Positions 54,723 through 63,907 are shown, counted from the first letter of the stretch. The stretch: DNA of 64,000 nt from Acidobacteriota bacterium (GCA_012103255.1 WLXD01000006.1:248001-312000), one strand, 5' to 3'. Made by a program: numbers and translations. The notes: generated from the letters alone by a model not told the origin.

Positions 54723-55423
54723 AACACCACTTCACGCGGGCAGCGCCAGCGGACTGGCACCAGATCGCTCACCCCGCGGCTGACAACGAGCTGGGTGTTG
54801 CCAGATTGACGACGCAAACAGTTGCCGGGATAGAAGAGCGCACCAGGAAACAGACGGTCGCGGAACTCGAACGCAACAATCTGGCAACCATGTAAGTGGC
54901 CCGCAAGAACCAGGTCACACCCGAGGCGCCGCGCACGTCGCCAGCTGCGTGGATGGTGCGCGCACAGCACTCGCACGTCGGCCACCGGAAACTGCGCCAC
55001 CTCAGGGCCACCGACTGCGATCTGCCGACCGCGATGGGCCAGGGTGGCAACAGTCTTCTGGATCCAGCATCCACCGCCCGCTCGCACTGCATCACGCACG
55101 CGCTCAGCGCCCAGTCGCTCATCGTGGTTGCCAGCCACCGCGTAGACCGGGCTCAGCTCTGCGAGCTGCTGTACCAGCGCCGTCAAGGCAGGCACCTCAG
55201 ATCGCGCATCGACGAGATCGCCACCGAGTAGCACCAGATCGGCAGCACATCGCCGAACCGCGGCGATCACATTGGCAGCGAGCCGACCTGAGCGCCCTCT
55301 CCGGAGATGAATGTCGCTTACGTACGCAATCCGACACGAGCCCGCCCGCGTTCCGACCTGTTCCGTGCGCACGTGAAGCGGCGCACGCCAGCCGATCTCG
55401 AATGTCACTAGAGTGCTCCACAT
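54710..55423 (-). CDS. Calcineurin-like metallophosphoesterase
   Basis: Two-metal phosphoesterase. Motifs in order: Asp37-x-His39 in VSDIHL, Asp69 in GGDLVD, Asn99-His100 in GNHDE, His in CAHHP and GHLHG. The pattern matches the YaeI-like group that includes membrane-associated phosphodiesterases, but the substrate is unknown. The ATG at 55423 is preferred over an in-frame TTG at 55447 that lies inside the palindrome. Length is 237 residues. It is followed directly, with overlap, by the isoprenoid-like gene, so a lipid-phosphate substrate is conceivable (inference). Confidence 0.82.
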   Translation of the reverse strand: MWSTLVTFEIGWRAPLHVRTEQVGTRAGSCRIAYVSDIHLRRGRSGRLAANVIAAVRRCAADLVLLGGDLVDARSEVPALTALVQQLAELSPVYAVAGNHDERLGAERVRDAVRAGGGCWIQKTVATLAHRGRQIAVGGPEVAQFPVADVRVLCAHHPRSWRRARRLGCDLVLAGHLHGCQIVAFEFRDRLFPGALFYPGNCLRRQSGNTQLVVSRGVSDLVPVRWRCPREVVLCQV

Positions 55424-55434
55424 GACTACAAGTT

Positions 55435-55449
55435 CTTTGCATTGCAAAG
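55435..55449. promoter_or_regulatory. Palindrome CTTTGCATTGCAAAG between metallophosphoesterase and Lrp genes
   Basis: Seven-base arms CTTTGCA and TGCAAAG around one central T. It begins 12 bases before the ATG of the minus-strand metallophosphoesterase and lies 134 bases before the divergent Lrp gene. The TTGCA/TGCAA core and the intergenic position fit an operator for an Lrp/AsnC-type dimer; this is inference. Confidence 0.45.
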
Positions 55450-55582
55450 TTCACGCTACCACAGCGGCGCGGAAATGCCGTTCTCCCGGCAGAATCGACG
55501 ACGTGGGCAAGATCCAATGAATAGTCCGTTCAATGAAACTTTCGCAGATGATCATGCGTAGAATCTCCAAAATGGAGGAATA

Positions 55583-56068
55583 ATGGACTCAATAGACATT
55601 CAGATAGTGAACATTCTTCAAACAAATGCGCGGACGCCCAACGCTGAGATCGCGCGCCAACTCGAGATGGCGCCCTCCGCGATTCTGGGCAGGATCAAGA
55701 AGCTCGAAAAGCAGGGCGTCCTCCTTGGATATGAGGCCAAGGTGAATCCCTCCGCTGTCGACGCGGGTCTACTCGCGTTCGTATCCGTCGGCGTGAGCGA
55801 GTTCGGCGAGATGAAGTCCGGCGAGCGGCTGGCAGCAATTCCCGGAGTTCTCGAAGTGCACCATGTGGCTGGCGACGATTGCTGGCTCGTGAAGATCCGC
55901 GCTGCGGATCCCGCGGCCCTTGGGGTCACGCTGAATACAGCGATCGGAACGATTCCGAACGTGACCTCGACGCGCACCACTATCGTCATGGACTCCGTAA
56001 AGGAGAGCGGCAAGGTGCTGCTCCCGTCCGTTGAGCTACCGACGGGCAAGAGGGTCTCCGATGCTTGA
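55583..56068 (+). CDS. Lrp/AsnC-family transcriptional regulator
   Basis: The N-terminal HTH (about residues 3-50) is DIQIVNILQTNARTPNAEIARQLEMAPSAILGRIKKLEKQGVL. The RAM ligand-binding domain covers about 65-140, including LEVHHVAGDDCWLVKIRA. Family members sense amino acids and form dimers or octamers. GGAGG lies four bases before the ATG. The last eight bases overlap the ABC ATPase start, so it is cotranscribed with the ABC-peptidase unit and likely regulates it. Length is 161 residues. Confidence 0.93.
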   Translation: MDSIDIQIVNILQTNARTPNAEIARQLEMAPSAILGRIKKLEKQGVLLGYEAKVNPSAVDAGLLAFVSVGVSEFGEMKSGERLAAIPGVLEVHHVAGDDCWLVKIRAADPAALGVTLNTAIGTIPNVTSTRTTIVMDSVKESGKVLLPSVELPTGKRVSDA

Positions 56069-56963
56069 GATCAGCAACCTCGTGAAGATCTACCCGGGGC
56101 CCGTAGCTGCACTCCGAGATGTAACCCTCGAGATCCCGCACGGCATGTTCGGACTGCTCGGCCCGAACGGTTCCGGCAAGACCACGCTCATGAAGATACT
56201 GGCTGGTCTGCTCGAGCCAACTTCAGGCCGAGTCGTTCTCGATGGCACAGATGTCACGGAGCAGCCTGAAGCTGTCTGGCCTCGGCTGGGTAACCTCCCT
56301 CAGGGGTTCGGCTTCTACCCCAACCTCTCGGGCGAGGCGATGCTCCTGCACCTGCTGAGGCTCAAGGGAGTCGCTGCGCCGGGCGGCCTCCGTCGTCTGT
56401 GCGACGAGTTGCTCGAACGAGTCAACCTGACGGCCGCCGCGAAGCAGCGCACCAAAGAGTATTCGGGTGGGATGCGGCAACGACTAGGCATTGCCCAGGC
56501 TATCGCCGGCAATCCGGATCTGTTGATCGTTGACGAGCCGACCGCAGGTCTCGACCCGGAGGAACGACAACGCTTCTACAACCTCCTGCCGGGCCTCGCC
56601 ACAGAGCGCACCGTCTTGCTCTCCACACACATCGTCGAAGATGTCGCGTCGCTTTGTCCGCGCATGGCATTTGTTCGCAAGGGACGGATATTGGCCGCGA
56701 CCAGCCCGGCGGAGGCTCGGGAAGCACTGTCCGGAACAATCTACGCGGGTGCGGCTACGCCCAAGGAGGTGGGCGGGTTGCCACCCACGGCGACGCTCAT
56801 CAAGTCACACTTCATCGAGGGGCAGAACCTGTGCCGGCTGCATCTCAAGGAAGTTGACCCGCCCACAGGGTTCATGCTTTCCGAGCCCACGTTGGAAGAC
56901 GCCTACATGCTGGCGATGCGCGCAGCCGAGGCCCTAGAGACGAGGCCTGGAGCGGCAGCCTGA
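56061..56963 (+). CDS. ABC transporter ATP-binding protein
   Basis: Cytoplasmic ATPase of an ABC-2-like export system. Walker A is GPNGSGKTT (residues 34-42), the signature is YSGGMRQRLG (near 134), Walker B is LLIVDEPTAGLD (near 155), and the switch His is in STHIVEDV. The C-terminal about 80 residues are a regulatory extension. The ATG at 56061 overlaps the lrp end and has GAGGG nearby. Length is 300 residues. The TGA overlaps the permease ATG as TGATG. Confidence 0.92.
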   Translation: MLEISNLVKIYPGPVAALRDVTLEIPHGMFGLLGPNGSGKTTLMKILAGLLEPTSGRVVLDGTDVTEQPEAVWPRLGNLPQGFGFYPNLSGEAMLLHLLRLKGVAAPGGLRRLCDELLERVNLTAAAKQRTKEYSGGMRQRLGIAQAIAGNPDLLIVDEPTAGLDPEERQRFYNLLPGLATERTVLLSTHIVEDVASLCPRMAFVRKGRILAATSPAEAREALSGTIYAGAATPKEVGGLPPTATLIKSHFIEGQNLCRLHLKEVDPPTGFMLSEPTLEDAYMLAMRAAEALETRPGAAA

Positions 56964-57487
56964 TGCTGCAACGCCTCAGAGCAACGTTCGCGCTCGAGCT
57001 ACGTACCAGTCTGGGGCGCCCGCTGTGGTGGGTTCTCCTCGCGGGGGCGGGATTCTCGGTGCTCAGCCTGTCCTCGACTGCCCTGCTGCCTCAGGGCGAC
57101 GGGCTCATCGGTGGCGTCCGGCCCTTCGTCAACTCGGCGTATGCCCTCACGTCGTTCTTCGGGCTCAGCGGCTTCGTCCTGTATAGCTTCTTCGCGTCGA
57201 TCCTCGCCGGCCTCGCCGTGATCAGAGACGACGAACACAGCGTGGCAGACCTGCTACACGGCACTCCTCTGACCTCCAGAGTATGTGCTGGGCAAGTTCG
57301 GCGGTGTGCTGGCGGCGCTCCTGCTCGTCTTGCTGTGCCAGGTCGGTTTCCTCATGGCCTTCTACGAGCTCGGCGCGAGTGGCGAGCCGCGAGATGCCTT
57401 CAACCTGGCACATTACGTCGAGCCCGCTCTCCTATTCGGAGCCCTACCCATCATCTTCTTCGCCAGCCTCGCGTTCGCGATTGGTGA
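56963..57487 (+). CDS. ABC permease/M1 peptidase fusion, N-terminal fragment before a frameshift
   Basis: Residues 1-107 belong to the fusion: helices near 22-45 (WWVLLAGAGFSVLSLSSTALL) and 62-90, ending HSVADLLHGTPLTS. After about position 57280 the frame continues as unrelated Cys/Arg-rich sequence, whereas the +1 frame gives EYVLGKFGGVLAALLLVLLC, the expected next helix. So this is the start of the same gene as the following entry. The ATG forms TGATG with the ABC ATPase. Confidence 0.72.
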   Translation: MLQRLRATFALELRTSLGRPLWWVLLAGAGFSVLSLSSTALLPQGDGLIGGVRPFVNSAYALTSFFGLSGFVLYSFFASILAGLAVIRDDEHSVADLLHGTPLTSRVCAGQVRRCAGGAPARLAVPGRFPHGLLRARREWRAARCLQPGTLRRARSPIRSPTHHLLRQPRVRDW

Positions 57488-60400
57488 GTGGACTCGCCGG
57501 CCGTTGATTGTCTACGCGATGCCGATCGGGCTCGTATTCGCACTGCCGTTCTTCGCCACGTGGTCACCGCCGGGATTGGCCGAAAGCGCCAACAGCATTC
57601 TCAAGCTCGTCGATCCGTCCGGTCTCAGATGGCTCATCCAGGATCTGTTGCGAGCCGCCCCGGGCGTCGACTTTGTCAACCAGGCGCCAGTCTCATTCGA
57701 TCGGATGATCGTCGGCAATCGAGTGGGACTCCTCGGAGTCTCGGTGGTGCTCATCTTCTGCACCACGCGGCATCATCGCGGCGTTGTCAGAAGAGGTGGC
57801 GTGCGCGCCGTCGGAAGCGGCCTCGCTGATCTCTTCCGGAAACTCATCCGCCGGAGCCCAAAGCGGTCACGCGCCATCGCAGCCGGGGCGATGGACGGTG
57901 ACGACCTGCGCGGCCTGCGACTCGACAACATCGAGATGACATCCTCTCCCCCGGGGTTCGTGCGCGGCGTAGCTACCCTGACTCAGGGCGAACTGCGCGA
58001 TCTGGTCCGACAACCGGCGCTCTATTTCTTTGTCGGCCTGGCGATGTTCATGGTTCTCGAGCAAGGCAGTGCCGCCTTCGGGCCATTCGGAGACCCCTTG
58101 ATCCTCACCGCTGGCTCGATGGCGGTATCGATCTTCGGCGTACTTACCTTCGTTACCTGTGCCGTTCTGTTGTTCTTCATCGTGGAGTCGGTGCTCCGCG
58201 ATCAGACGGCCGAGGTCGACGCGATCCTCTACGCCTGCCCCGTCAGCACCGCCGCGCTGCTATGCGCGAAGTCTCTCGTGGGCACCTTCGTCGCAGTCAC
58301 TATCGTCGCAAGCGCCTTCCTCGTGGCCGTCGCGCACCTCTGGCTCCAGCCGATCGGAGCGGTTGAAGTCTCGCCGCTACTCATCACATGGGGCGTCCTG
58401 CTGCCTCCAACGGTGCTCGTTTGGACGTGCTTTGTTGGGGTCGTTCTTGCCGTCGTGCGCGGACGCTACACCACATACGCCATTTGCATCTCGGCGTTGA
58501 TGGCAACCGCGTTGTATCAACAGGCCGGGAAGCTCACCTGGCTTACGAACTGGGCAGCCGTTGGAACCCTGCGTTGGAGTGACATGGGGGTGTTTGAGCT
58601 CAACCGCGCCGCCCTATGGCTGAACCGCGGCTTCGTTGTAGCAACTGCGCTCCTGTTGGGGGCCGTTGCGCTGCGCCTGTTTGCTCGAACAACACCCGAC
58701 GTGCTGCGACGAATCGCCGACCGCGCGCGCCCCCTGCTGATGGCACGGCGGGCGGCCTGGCTGGCGCCGCTGGCGGTCGCGCCGGTTGTTCTCGGCACGA
58801 TCCTCTTCGTCGGTGTCCGCAACGGGTTTCAGGGCACGGCGGCCACGCAAACCGCCACGAACTACTGGCGGCAGAACCTCGAAACGTGGGGCGACTTCGA
58901 AACGGCCGAGATACGTCGTCTCGATCTCAACGTTGAACTGCATCCAAATGAGAGACGCGCCGTCGTGAAGGGTAGATACCGATTGCAGAACACCACTTCG
59001 AACCCTATGTACCACCTGCCGTTTACCGGGTTTCCACCGGTCGGCCAGATCGATTGGGAGATGGACGGCAGCGCCATCGACGCAGAGAACCGGACCGGGC
59101 TCTACGTGCTCCGCAGCCAGCCTGGCGTGGCGCCGGGAGAGTTTGTCACGGTCGGATTCGCCTTCGAAGCTCGCTATCCGGCCGGATTCACGCGTAACGG
59201 CGGAGGTACCGAGCAGTTCGTGCTTCCAGCCGGAGTCATGCTTCACAATCTACGCAACGCGTTCATCCCGGTACCTGGCTTCGTCAGAGGCATCGGCATC
59301 ACACGAAACAACTACACAGAACCTTCGATCGATCTCGGTCGGACGCCGACACCTCAGAATCAGGTGGCGCCCTACACGACGCGCATTACGGTGTCGGCCC
59401 CGGACGCCTATACCGTCAACTCGGTCGGCACCAAAGTGAATGAGTTAGACCGCAACGGCCGAACGACAGTAGTGTGGCTAAGCGATCATCCGGTGAGCGC
59501 GCTCAACGTGATGGCCGGCCGTTGGGCGAGCGTGGGAGATGCTGAGACTGCAGTCTTCTTTCATCCGGGGCACGCGTACAACGCGCCTGAGATGCTCAAG
59601 ACGCTGCGCGCAGCCAGACGTCTCTACTCGGAGTGGTTTCACCCGTATCCCTGGCGCGAACTGCGTCTCAGCGAATATCCGAACCAAACCACCAACGCGA
59701 TCGGGTTCCCCACGAATATCGCCTTCTCCGAAGGGCTCGGCTTTCTATCGCGGCCCGGAGCGAGTATTCCGACGCACGTTGTGGTCACCGCCCACGAGGC
59801 CGCTCACCAGTGGTGGGGCAACCTCGTCAGCGCGGCAACTGGCCCGGGTACGGGTCACCTTGTGGAAGGCATGGCCACGTATGCGTCGCTGCTGCTTGTC
59901 GAGAACGAACTCGGACCGACCTCACGCATGGAACTCGCCCGAATGCTCGAATCTGACTACGTAAATGCGCGCCGCAACGGCACCGAGCGACCGCTCGATC
60001 AAATGGAAGCTGACCAGGGGGCCGATCGTGCGATCGTGTTCAACAAAGGAGCCTGGGTGCAGTGGATGCTCCAGCAGGAAATGGGCCGCGAGCAAATGTT
60101 CGCCGCTTTGCGCGAGTTCGTCTCCGCGAGCATCGAGAATCCACACCGGCCTGCCCTCCCCGATTTACTGAGCTCTCTTCGTACCCACGCTCCCGATGTC
60201 CAGGTTTTCGACGAATTCGTTGAGCAGTGGTTCGGAAGCGTCGCGCTGCCGGAGTTTCGACTCGGCGGGGTCCGCCTTGCCGGCACGCCCGGCGCCTGGC
60301 GAGTCGCGGCGCGGGTCACGAACGCAGGCACCGGAACCGTCACCGTTGACGTTGCCGCCCTCGGCGAAAACACACCCGAACGTTCTGTCGTTCAGGTCAC

Positions 60401-60536
60401 GCTCGGACCCGGTGCGAGCCGTGACCTGACGTGGACCACGACGTTCCGGCCCATGCGCCTCCAGGTCGACCCCGAGGTCAAGGTGCTCCAGGCGGCCCGC
60501 GCCGACGCTCAGGCAGAGCTCCCGGACCCGACCTGA
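57285..60536 (+). CDS. ABC permease fused to M1-family aminopeptidase, main part after a frameshift
   Basis: From about 57280 the frame encodes further permease helices (VLGKFGGVLAALLLVLLCQVGFLM and many others up to about residue 520 of this frame). An M1 peptidase domain follows: HEAAHQWWGN with zinc ligands and Glu, and VEGMATYAS with the third ligand, 20 residues after. Full length with the upstream fragment would be about 1190 residues. Permease/M1 fusions with an adjacent ABC ATPase are known in Bacteroidetes and Proteobacteria, function unclear. The peptidase would face the periplasm. Either the gene is inactivated or the frameshift is an assembly error. Confidence 0.8.
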   Translation: MLGKFGGVLAALLLVLLCQVGFLMAFYELGASGEPRDAFNLAHYVEPALLFGALPIIFFASLAFAIGEWTRRPLIVYAMPIGLVFALPFFATWSPPGLAESANSILKLVDPSGLRWLIQDLLRAAPGVDFVNQAPVSFDRMIVGNRVGLLGVSVVLIFCTTRHHRGVVRRGGVRAVGSGLADLFRKLIRRSPKRSRAIAAGAMDGDDLRGLRLDNIEMTSSPPGFVRGVATLTQGELRDLVRQPALYFFVGLAMFMVLEQGSAAFGPFGDPLILTAGSMAVSIFGVLTFVTCAVLLFFIVESVLRDQTAEVDAILYACPVSTAALLCAKSLVGTFVAVTIVASAFLVAVAHLWLQPIGAVEVSPLLITWGVLLPPTVLVWTCFVGVVLAVVRGRYTTYAICISALMATALYQQAGKLTWLTNWAAVGTLRWSDMGVFELNRAALWLNRGFVVATALLLGAVALRLFARTTPDVLRRIADRARPLLMARRAAWLAPLAVAPVVLGTILFVGVRNGFQGTAATQTATNYWRQNLETWGDFETAEIRRLDLNVELHPNERRAVVKGRYRLQNTTSNPMYHLPFTGFPPVGQIDWEMDGSAIDAENRTGLYVLRSQPGVAPGEFVTVGFAFEARYPAGFTRNGGGTEQFVLPAGVMLHNLRNAFIPVPGFVRGIGITRNNYTEPSIDLGRTPTPQNQVAPYTTRITVSAPDAYTVNSVGTKVNELDRNGRTTVVWLSDHPVSALNVMAGRWASVGDAETAVFFHPGHAYNAPEMLKTLRAARRLYSEWFHPYPWRELRLSEYPNQTTNAIGFPTNIAFSEGLGFLSRPGASIPTHVVVTAHEAAHQWWGNLVSAATGPGTGHLVEGMATYASLLLVENELGPTSRMELARMLESDYVNARRNGTERPLDQMEADQGADRAIVFNKGAWVQWMLQQEMGREQMFAALREFVSASIENPHRPALPDLLSSLRTHAPDVQVFDEFVEQWFGSVALPEFRLGGVRLAGTPGAWRVAARVTNAGTGTVTVDVAALGENTPERSVVQVTLGPGASRDLTWTTTFRPMRLQVDPEVKVLQAARADAQAELPDPT

Positions 60537-60773
60537 AACCCGATGGTTGCCCGATGACGCCGTTCCGTCCTTGTTCCTCCAATCGCCACGTCCGTAGCTT
60601 GAGGCGGTCGGGCGCAACCGAGCGCTGACACGGGCCGGCGGTTCATGCCTCCCGTCATGGCAACCGCGGAGGCCGCCGGTGAAAAAGGAAGCGTCTCGGG
60701 TGCTGCTGATCGTGCTCAGCGTGCGCGGCGCCCTTGCCGACGGTACCCCGATTGCATCTGCTAACTTCAGTGA
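60537..60773. other. Spacer between the permease/M1 gene and the CadC-like regulator
   Basis: This 237-base spacer shows an inverted repeat CCGGCGG (60635-60641)/CCGCCGG (60673-60679) without a T-run. I see no promoter of good quality and no gene. The CadC-like gene may have its own promoter in the last 100 bases. Confidence 0.4.
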
Positions 60774-62423
60774 ATGAGCGACATGGTGCTGCGCATCGAC
60801 GGTCGTCGGGTCGACCTGCGCGCGGGTGACATACAGGGCCCCGACGGCAAGATTCGACTCGAGCCCCGAGTCCTCGAGGTGCTGCAGGTCCTCGTCCGGC
60901 ACCGGGGTGAGCTCGTATCCAAGGCGGAGCTACTCGCAACGGTATGGCCGAACACCGCGGTCAGCGACGATGTCCTATGGCGCTGCATCGCTGCCCTGCG
61001 TCGTGCTTTCGGGGACGACCCGACCGACGCACGTGTCATCGAGACGCGACCGCGGCGCGGCTATCGGCTCATCGCCGAGGTCGGCCCCGTCATGGCATCG
61101 CAGACGCCGCGATCGCATCCGTCTATTCCGTACGATGCCGTCGGGCGACGACATCTCGCCTGGGGCCTTGGAGCGAGCATCGCACTCGCCGGCGCCGCCG
61201 CTCTGATTTTCTTCGCCGCGATCTCTTCGCAACGCGGTGGTTCGACTGCCGTCACCGAGCCGCTCTCCCCTGCCGTTGAGACCTGGTCGGCAGTCGATCT
61301 GACACGCGCGGGCAGGGAGTACTACCGCCGCCGTACGCCTGATGCGACGAGTCGCGCGATCGAACTCTTCGAACGAGCTGTATCGCTCGATCCGAACCAT
61401 GCACTCGCCTGGGCTGGCCTGGCGGATTCTCATGCACGCCGTCTGGACGTGTTCGATGCCGATCTGGCCACCGGTCAGCGAGCCCTTCAACTCGCTGACC
61501 GCGCGGTTGCGTTGGGGCCACAGTTGCCGGAGAGCCACAAGGCCCGCGGCTATGTTCTGGCAAATCTGGGCCGCACCCAGGAGGCGATGGGCGCATACCG
61601 GCGGGCTCTCGAACTGGCCCCAGACTTCACTCCGGCGGCCGTGAACCTGGGAGTCATGCTAGGCGCGCGCGGGCGATACGGCGAAGCGTTGGCCCTGTAC
61701 ACGATGGTCGACACACGAACGCTGGAGCGGGCCATCGATCTGCACAACATCGGCGAGGCGCTCTACTACGTGGGGCGCTACGGGGAGGCCCGCCGGTACC
61801 TCACCGCCGCCTTGACCGTGGATCCGCTTCAGGTGGAATCGGTCGTCGTCCTGACGCGACTCGATCTGATCGGCGGGCGCCTAGATACGGCCCGTCGACG
61901 AGTCGAAGAGGCTCTCGCAGCGCAACCCGCGGCACGGCAGTTGCTCATCGCGGCGGCGGAGGTCGAGGCCGTGACGGGCAATTCGGCGATCGCGCAGCGG
62001 CATCTCTGGTCGGCGCTCGAGGACGCACCACGCGATCGTTATCTCGACGCTCATATCCGGCTGATCCATATCGACCGTGAACAAGAAGGCGAGGCGCGGC
62101 TCGATGAGTTCCTTCGCATGTACCGGGAGCAACTCCCGGCCGCCGTAGCGCTGCAGGGGAGTTGGGAGCTGGCGCAGGTGGCAGCCGCCGTCGCGCTGGT
62201 GGATGGCGACCAGGAAGCCGCCCTGAGCTGGCTCCGGCGGGCCGCCGACCTCGGACACATCGACGCACGCTGGCTATCGGTGGATCCTCTCTTCACTCCG
62301 TTGCACGGAGATCCGGAGTTCCGGCGATTGTCCGGCGAGATAGCTGAACGCTGGCGGACGAGCGATGCTCAACTCACCACGCTGGTAGCAGCCGGCCCAC
62401 TCGACCGAGCGTCGAGCCGCTAG
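60774..62423 (+). CDS. CadC-like membrane regulator with TPR repeats
   Basis: Residues 5-105 form an OmpR/PhoB-type winged helix (RLEPRVLEVLQVLVRHRGELVSKAELLATVWPNTAVSDDVLWRCIAALRRAFGDD, VIETRPRRGYRLIAEV). One membrane helix lies at 128-150. The periplasmic part, about 175-500, consists of TPR-like repeats (for example AMGAYRRALELAPDFTPAAVNLGVML and YGEARRYLTAALTVDPLQVESV). This is the one-component membrane-bound regulator plan of CadC/ToxR with a TPR sensor. The signal and targets are unknown. Length is 549 residues. A second Met at residue 4 is a possible alternative start. Confidence 0.83.
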   Translation: MSDMVLRIDGRRVDLRAGDIQGPDGKIRLEPRVLEVLQVLVRHRGELVSKAELLATVWPNTAVSDDVLWRCIAALRRAFGDDPTDARVIETRPRRGYRLIAEVGPVMASQTPRSHPSIPYDAVGRRHLAWGLGASIALAGAAALIFFAAISSQRGGSTAVTEPLSPAVETWSAVDLTRAGREYYRRRTPDATSRAIELFERAVSLDPNHALAWAGLADSHARRLDVFDADLATGQRALQLADRAVALGPQLPESHKARGYVLANLGRTQEAMGAYRRALELAPDFTPAAVNLGVMLGARGRYGEALALYTMVDTRTLERAIDLHNIGEALYYVGRYGEARRYLTAALTVDPLQVESVVVLTRLDLIGGRLDTARRRVEEALAAQPAARQLLIAAAEVEAVTGNSAIAQRHLWSALEDAPRDRYLDAHIRLIHIDREQEGEARLDEFLRMYREQLPAAVALQGSWELAQVAAAVALVDGDQEAALSWLRRAADLGHIDARWLSVDPLFTPLHGDPEFRRLSGEIAERWRTSDAQLTTLVAAGPLDRASSR

Positions 62424-62431
62424 CGTCACCG

Positions 62432-63907
62432 CTACTTGACACGGCGACCACGGGCTTTCGTCGGGGCTGAATCGACCCCGTCGCTTGGTGTGACGGCGCA
62501 GCGCACTCGGTCCCCGCGACGCAGCGCATCTGCCCTGAGCACATCTGAATGTGCGGCACTGTTGATCTTGCGAACGACCTCGCCGTTGACCGTCCACTCG
62601 TACCTGAAGATCACCACGTCGTAGTCCGGATCGTCTAGCAGCAGGTCGGCGGTTACATGGCATGAAAGCACCTCCCCTGCACGCGGCCGTTTCGGCCACA
62701 GTCTCACTTTCACGGGTTTCGGTGGCCGGTTCACCTTCTGGGCGCGGCGTTGCACGACTTCCACCGGGAAGACCCCCATCTTCCTACCGCCGAGATAGAA
62801 CTCCATCTCCCAGGTGCCTGTGATCTCGTGCATGTCGGCAACATCGAAACCGAACATCCACCAACTGCCGCGATTGAAAGGGGTCGAGAAGGCGCCTGAC
62901 TCCTCATAGGCGACGCTTCCATTCGGCCGGCGGAAAACCGCGCGCCATGGTGCGCTCGCAGGCATGCTCTTCACCTGAAACCAGAAATACGCAACCGGGT
63001 CCTTCAGCGTGAGGTGCCCGGTGCTCTCCATGCCCCAGGGCAGGCGCTTCATCGGGTCACCGGGCATGCCGCTATCGCGGAAGCCGAAGTCGTCCAAGTA
63101 CAGTGAGGACACAACCCGGATGGGGTCCGTCCAACCCGATTCGCCGGGGTTGCAGCCACCACTACTCGGCTCGATGACGGCGCCCGCCACGTGGGTCTCG
63201 AAGTGGAGATGAGGCCAGTTCGAGAACCCGCTGGAGGCCGTCTGGCCAATCTGTTGTCCGGCAACGACCTCGTCGCCGGCCTGAACCACGACGCTCCCGT
63301 TCTTGAGGTGCCAGTAGTAGGCAACTTGCTGGTTGCCGTGATCGATCACCACGTAGTTCGCCATCGTGCTCGGGGCGCCGACACCGCCGTTCTCGTCGTA
63401 GTGGCCGTCGTCAGTTCGAATTACGAGACCGTTGAGCGCGGCGTACACCGGCACGCCGACATCCTTTTCGGCAAAGCTCCGGACGGTCGTGTCGTAGCCG
63501 AGGTGCCCATCGTACGTATAGGTCGTGCAGTTGAAGTCCTGCAGAGAGTTCGGGCGCGGGTCCAGGTCGACGAAATTGCGATGAAAGATGTCGCGACCAA
63601 GGCGTCCGGCCATGGGGTAAAACGAGTACCTCCCCGGCACCGCCGAGTTCCCGTTCCGCAGCACTGGACCGGGATCCGGCCGATACCAGCCGACATCGCG
63701 GACATACTCGCGCACTGCCTGCTCAACCTCAGCTCGCCGCTCGGCGGGAATATCATCGCCGCCCGGTGTAGCAGCAGTGGGAAAGCCCTGGATCAGAACA
63801 AGACGCCCTGCAGTAGCCGCGATGGGTTCGGTGGGTACGATGGCTATGCTGGCGAGCAGCCCGAGGACAGCGCAGGTGGCGACGAGGGCCATCTTCGTGA
63901 AGCGCAT
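62432..63907 (-). CDS. Secreted M23-family metallopeptidase (LytM domain)
   Basis: A signal peptide spans about residues 1-31. The LytM domain covers about 130-245: His135 and Asp139 in GHLGYD, then His200 (YYWHLKNG), and His233-x-His235 in WPHLHFETH, the usual zinc and catalytic set. The C-terminal 200 residues contain a beta-sandwich-like region (DPVAYFWFQVKSM) and a further domain with an IgG-like strand pattern. It may cleave peptidoglycan crosslinks or other peptides. GGGAG precedes the ATG at 63907. Length is 491 residues; it converges on the CadC-like gene eight bases apart. Confidence 0.83.
   Translation of the reverse strand: MRFTKMALVATCAVLGLLASIAIVPTEPIAATAGRLVLIQGFPTAATPGGDDIPAERRAEVEQAVREYVRDVGWYRPDPGPVLRNGNSAVPGRYSFYPMAGRLGRDIFHRNFVDLDPRPNSLQDFNCTTYTYDGHLGYDTTVRSFAEKDVGVPVYAALNGLVIRTDDGHYDENGGVGAPSTMANYVVIDHGNQQVAYYWHLKNGSVVVQAGDEVVAGQQIGQTASSGFSNWPHLHFETHVAGAVIEPSSGGCNPGESGWTDPIRVVSSLYLDDFGFRDSGMPGDPMKRLPWGMESTGHLTLKDPVAYFWFQVKSMPASAPWRAVFRRPNGSVAYEESGAFSTPFNRGSWWMFGFDVADMHEITGTWEMEFYLGGRKMGVFPVEVVQRRAQKVNRPPKPVKVRLWPKRPRAGEVLSCHVTADLLLDDPDYDVVIFRYEWTVNGEVVRKINSAAHSDVLRADALRRGDRVRCAVTPSDGVDSAPTKARGRRVK

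Noticed and set aside
55565-55577. CTCCA-AAA-TGGAG hairpin over the lrp ribosome site as a translational switch
   Set aside because: Only five pairs with a three-base loop; likely chance complementarity to the Shine-Dalgarno sequence.
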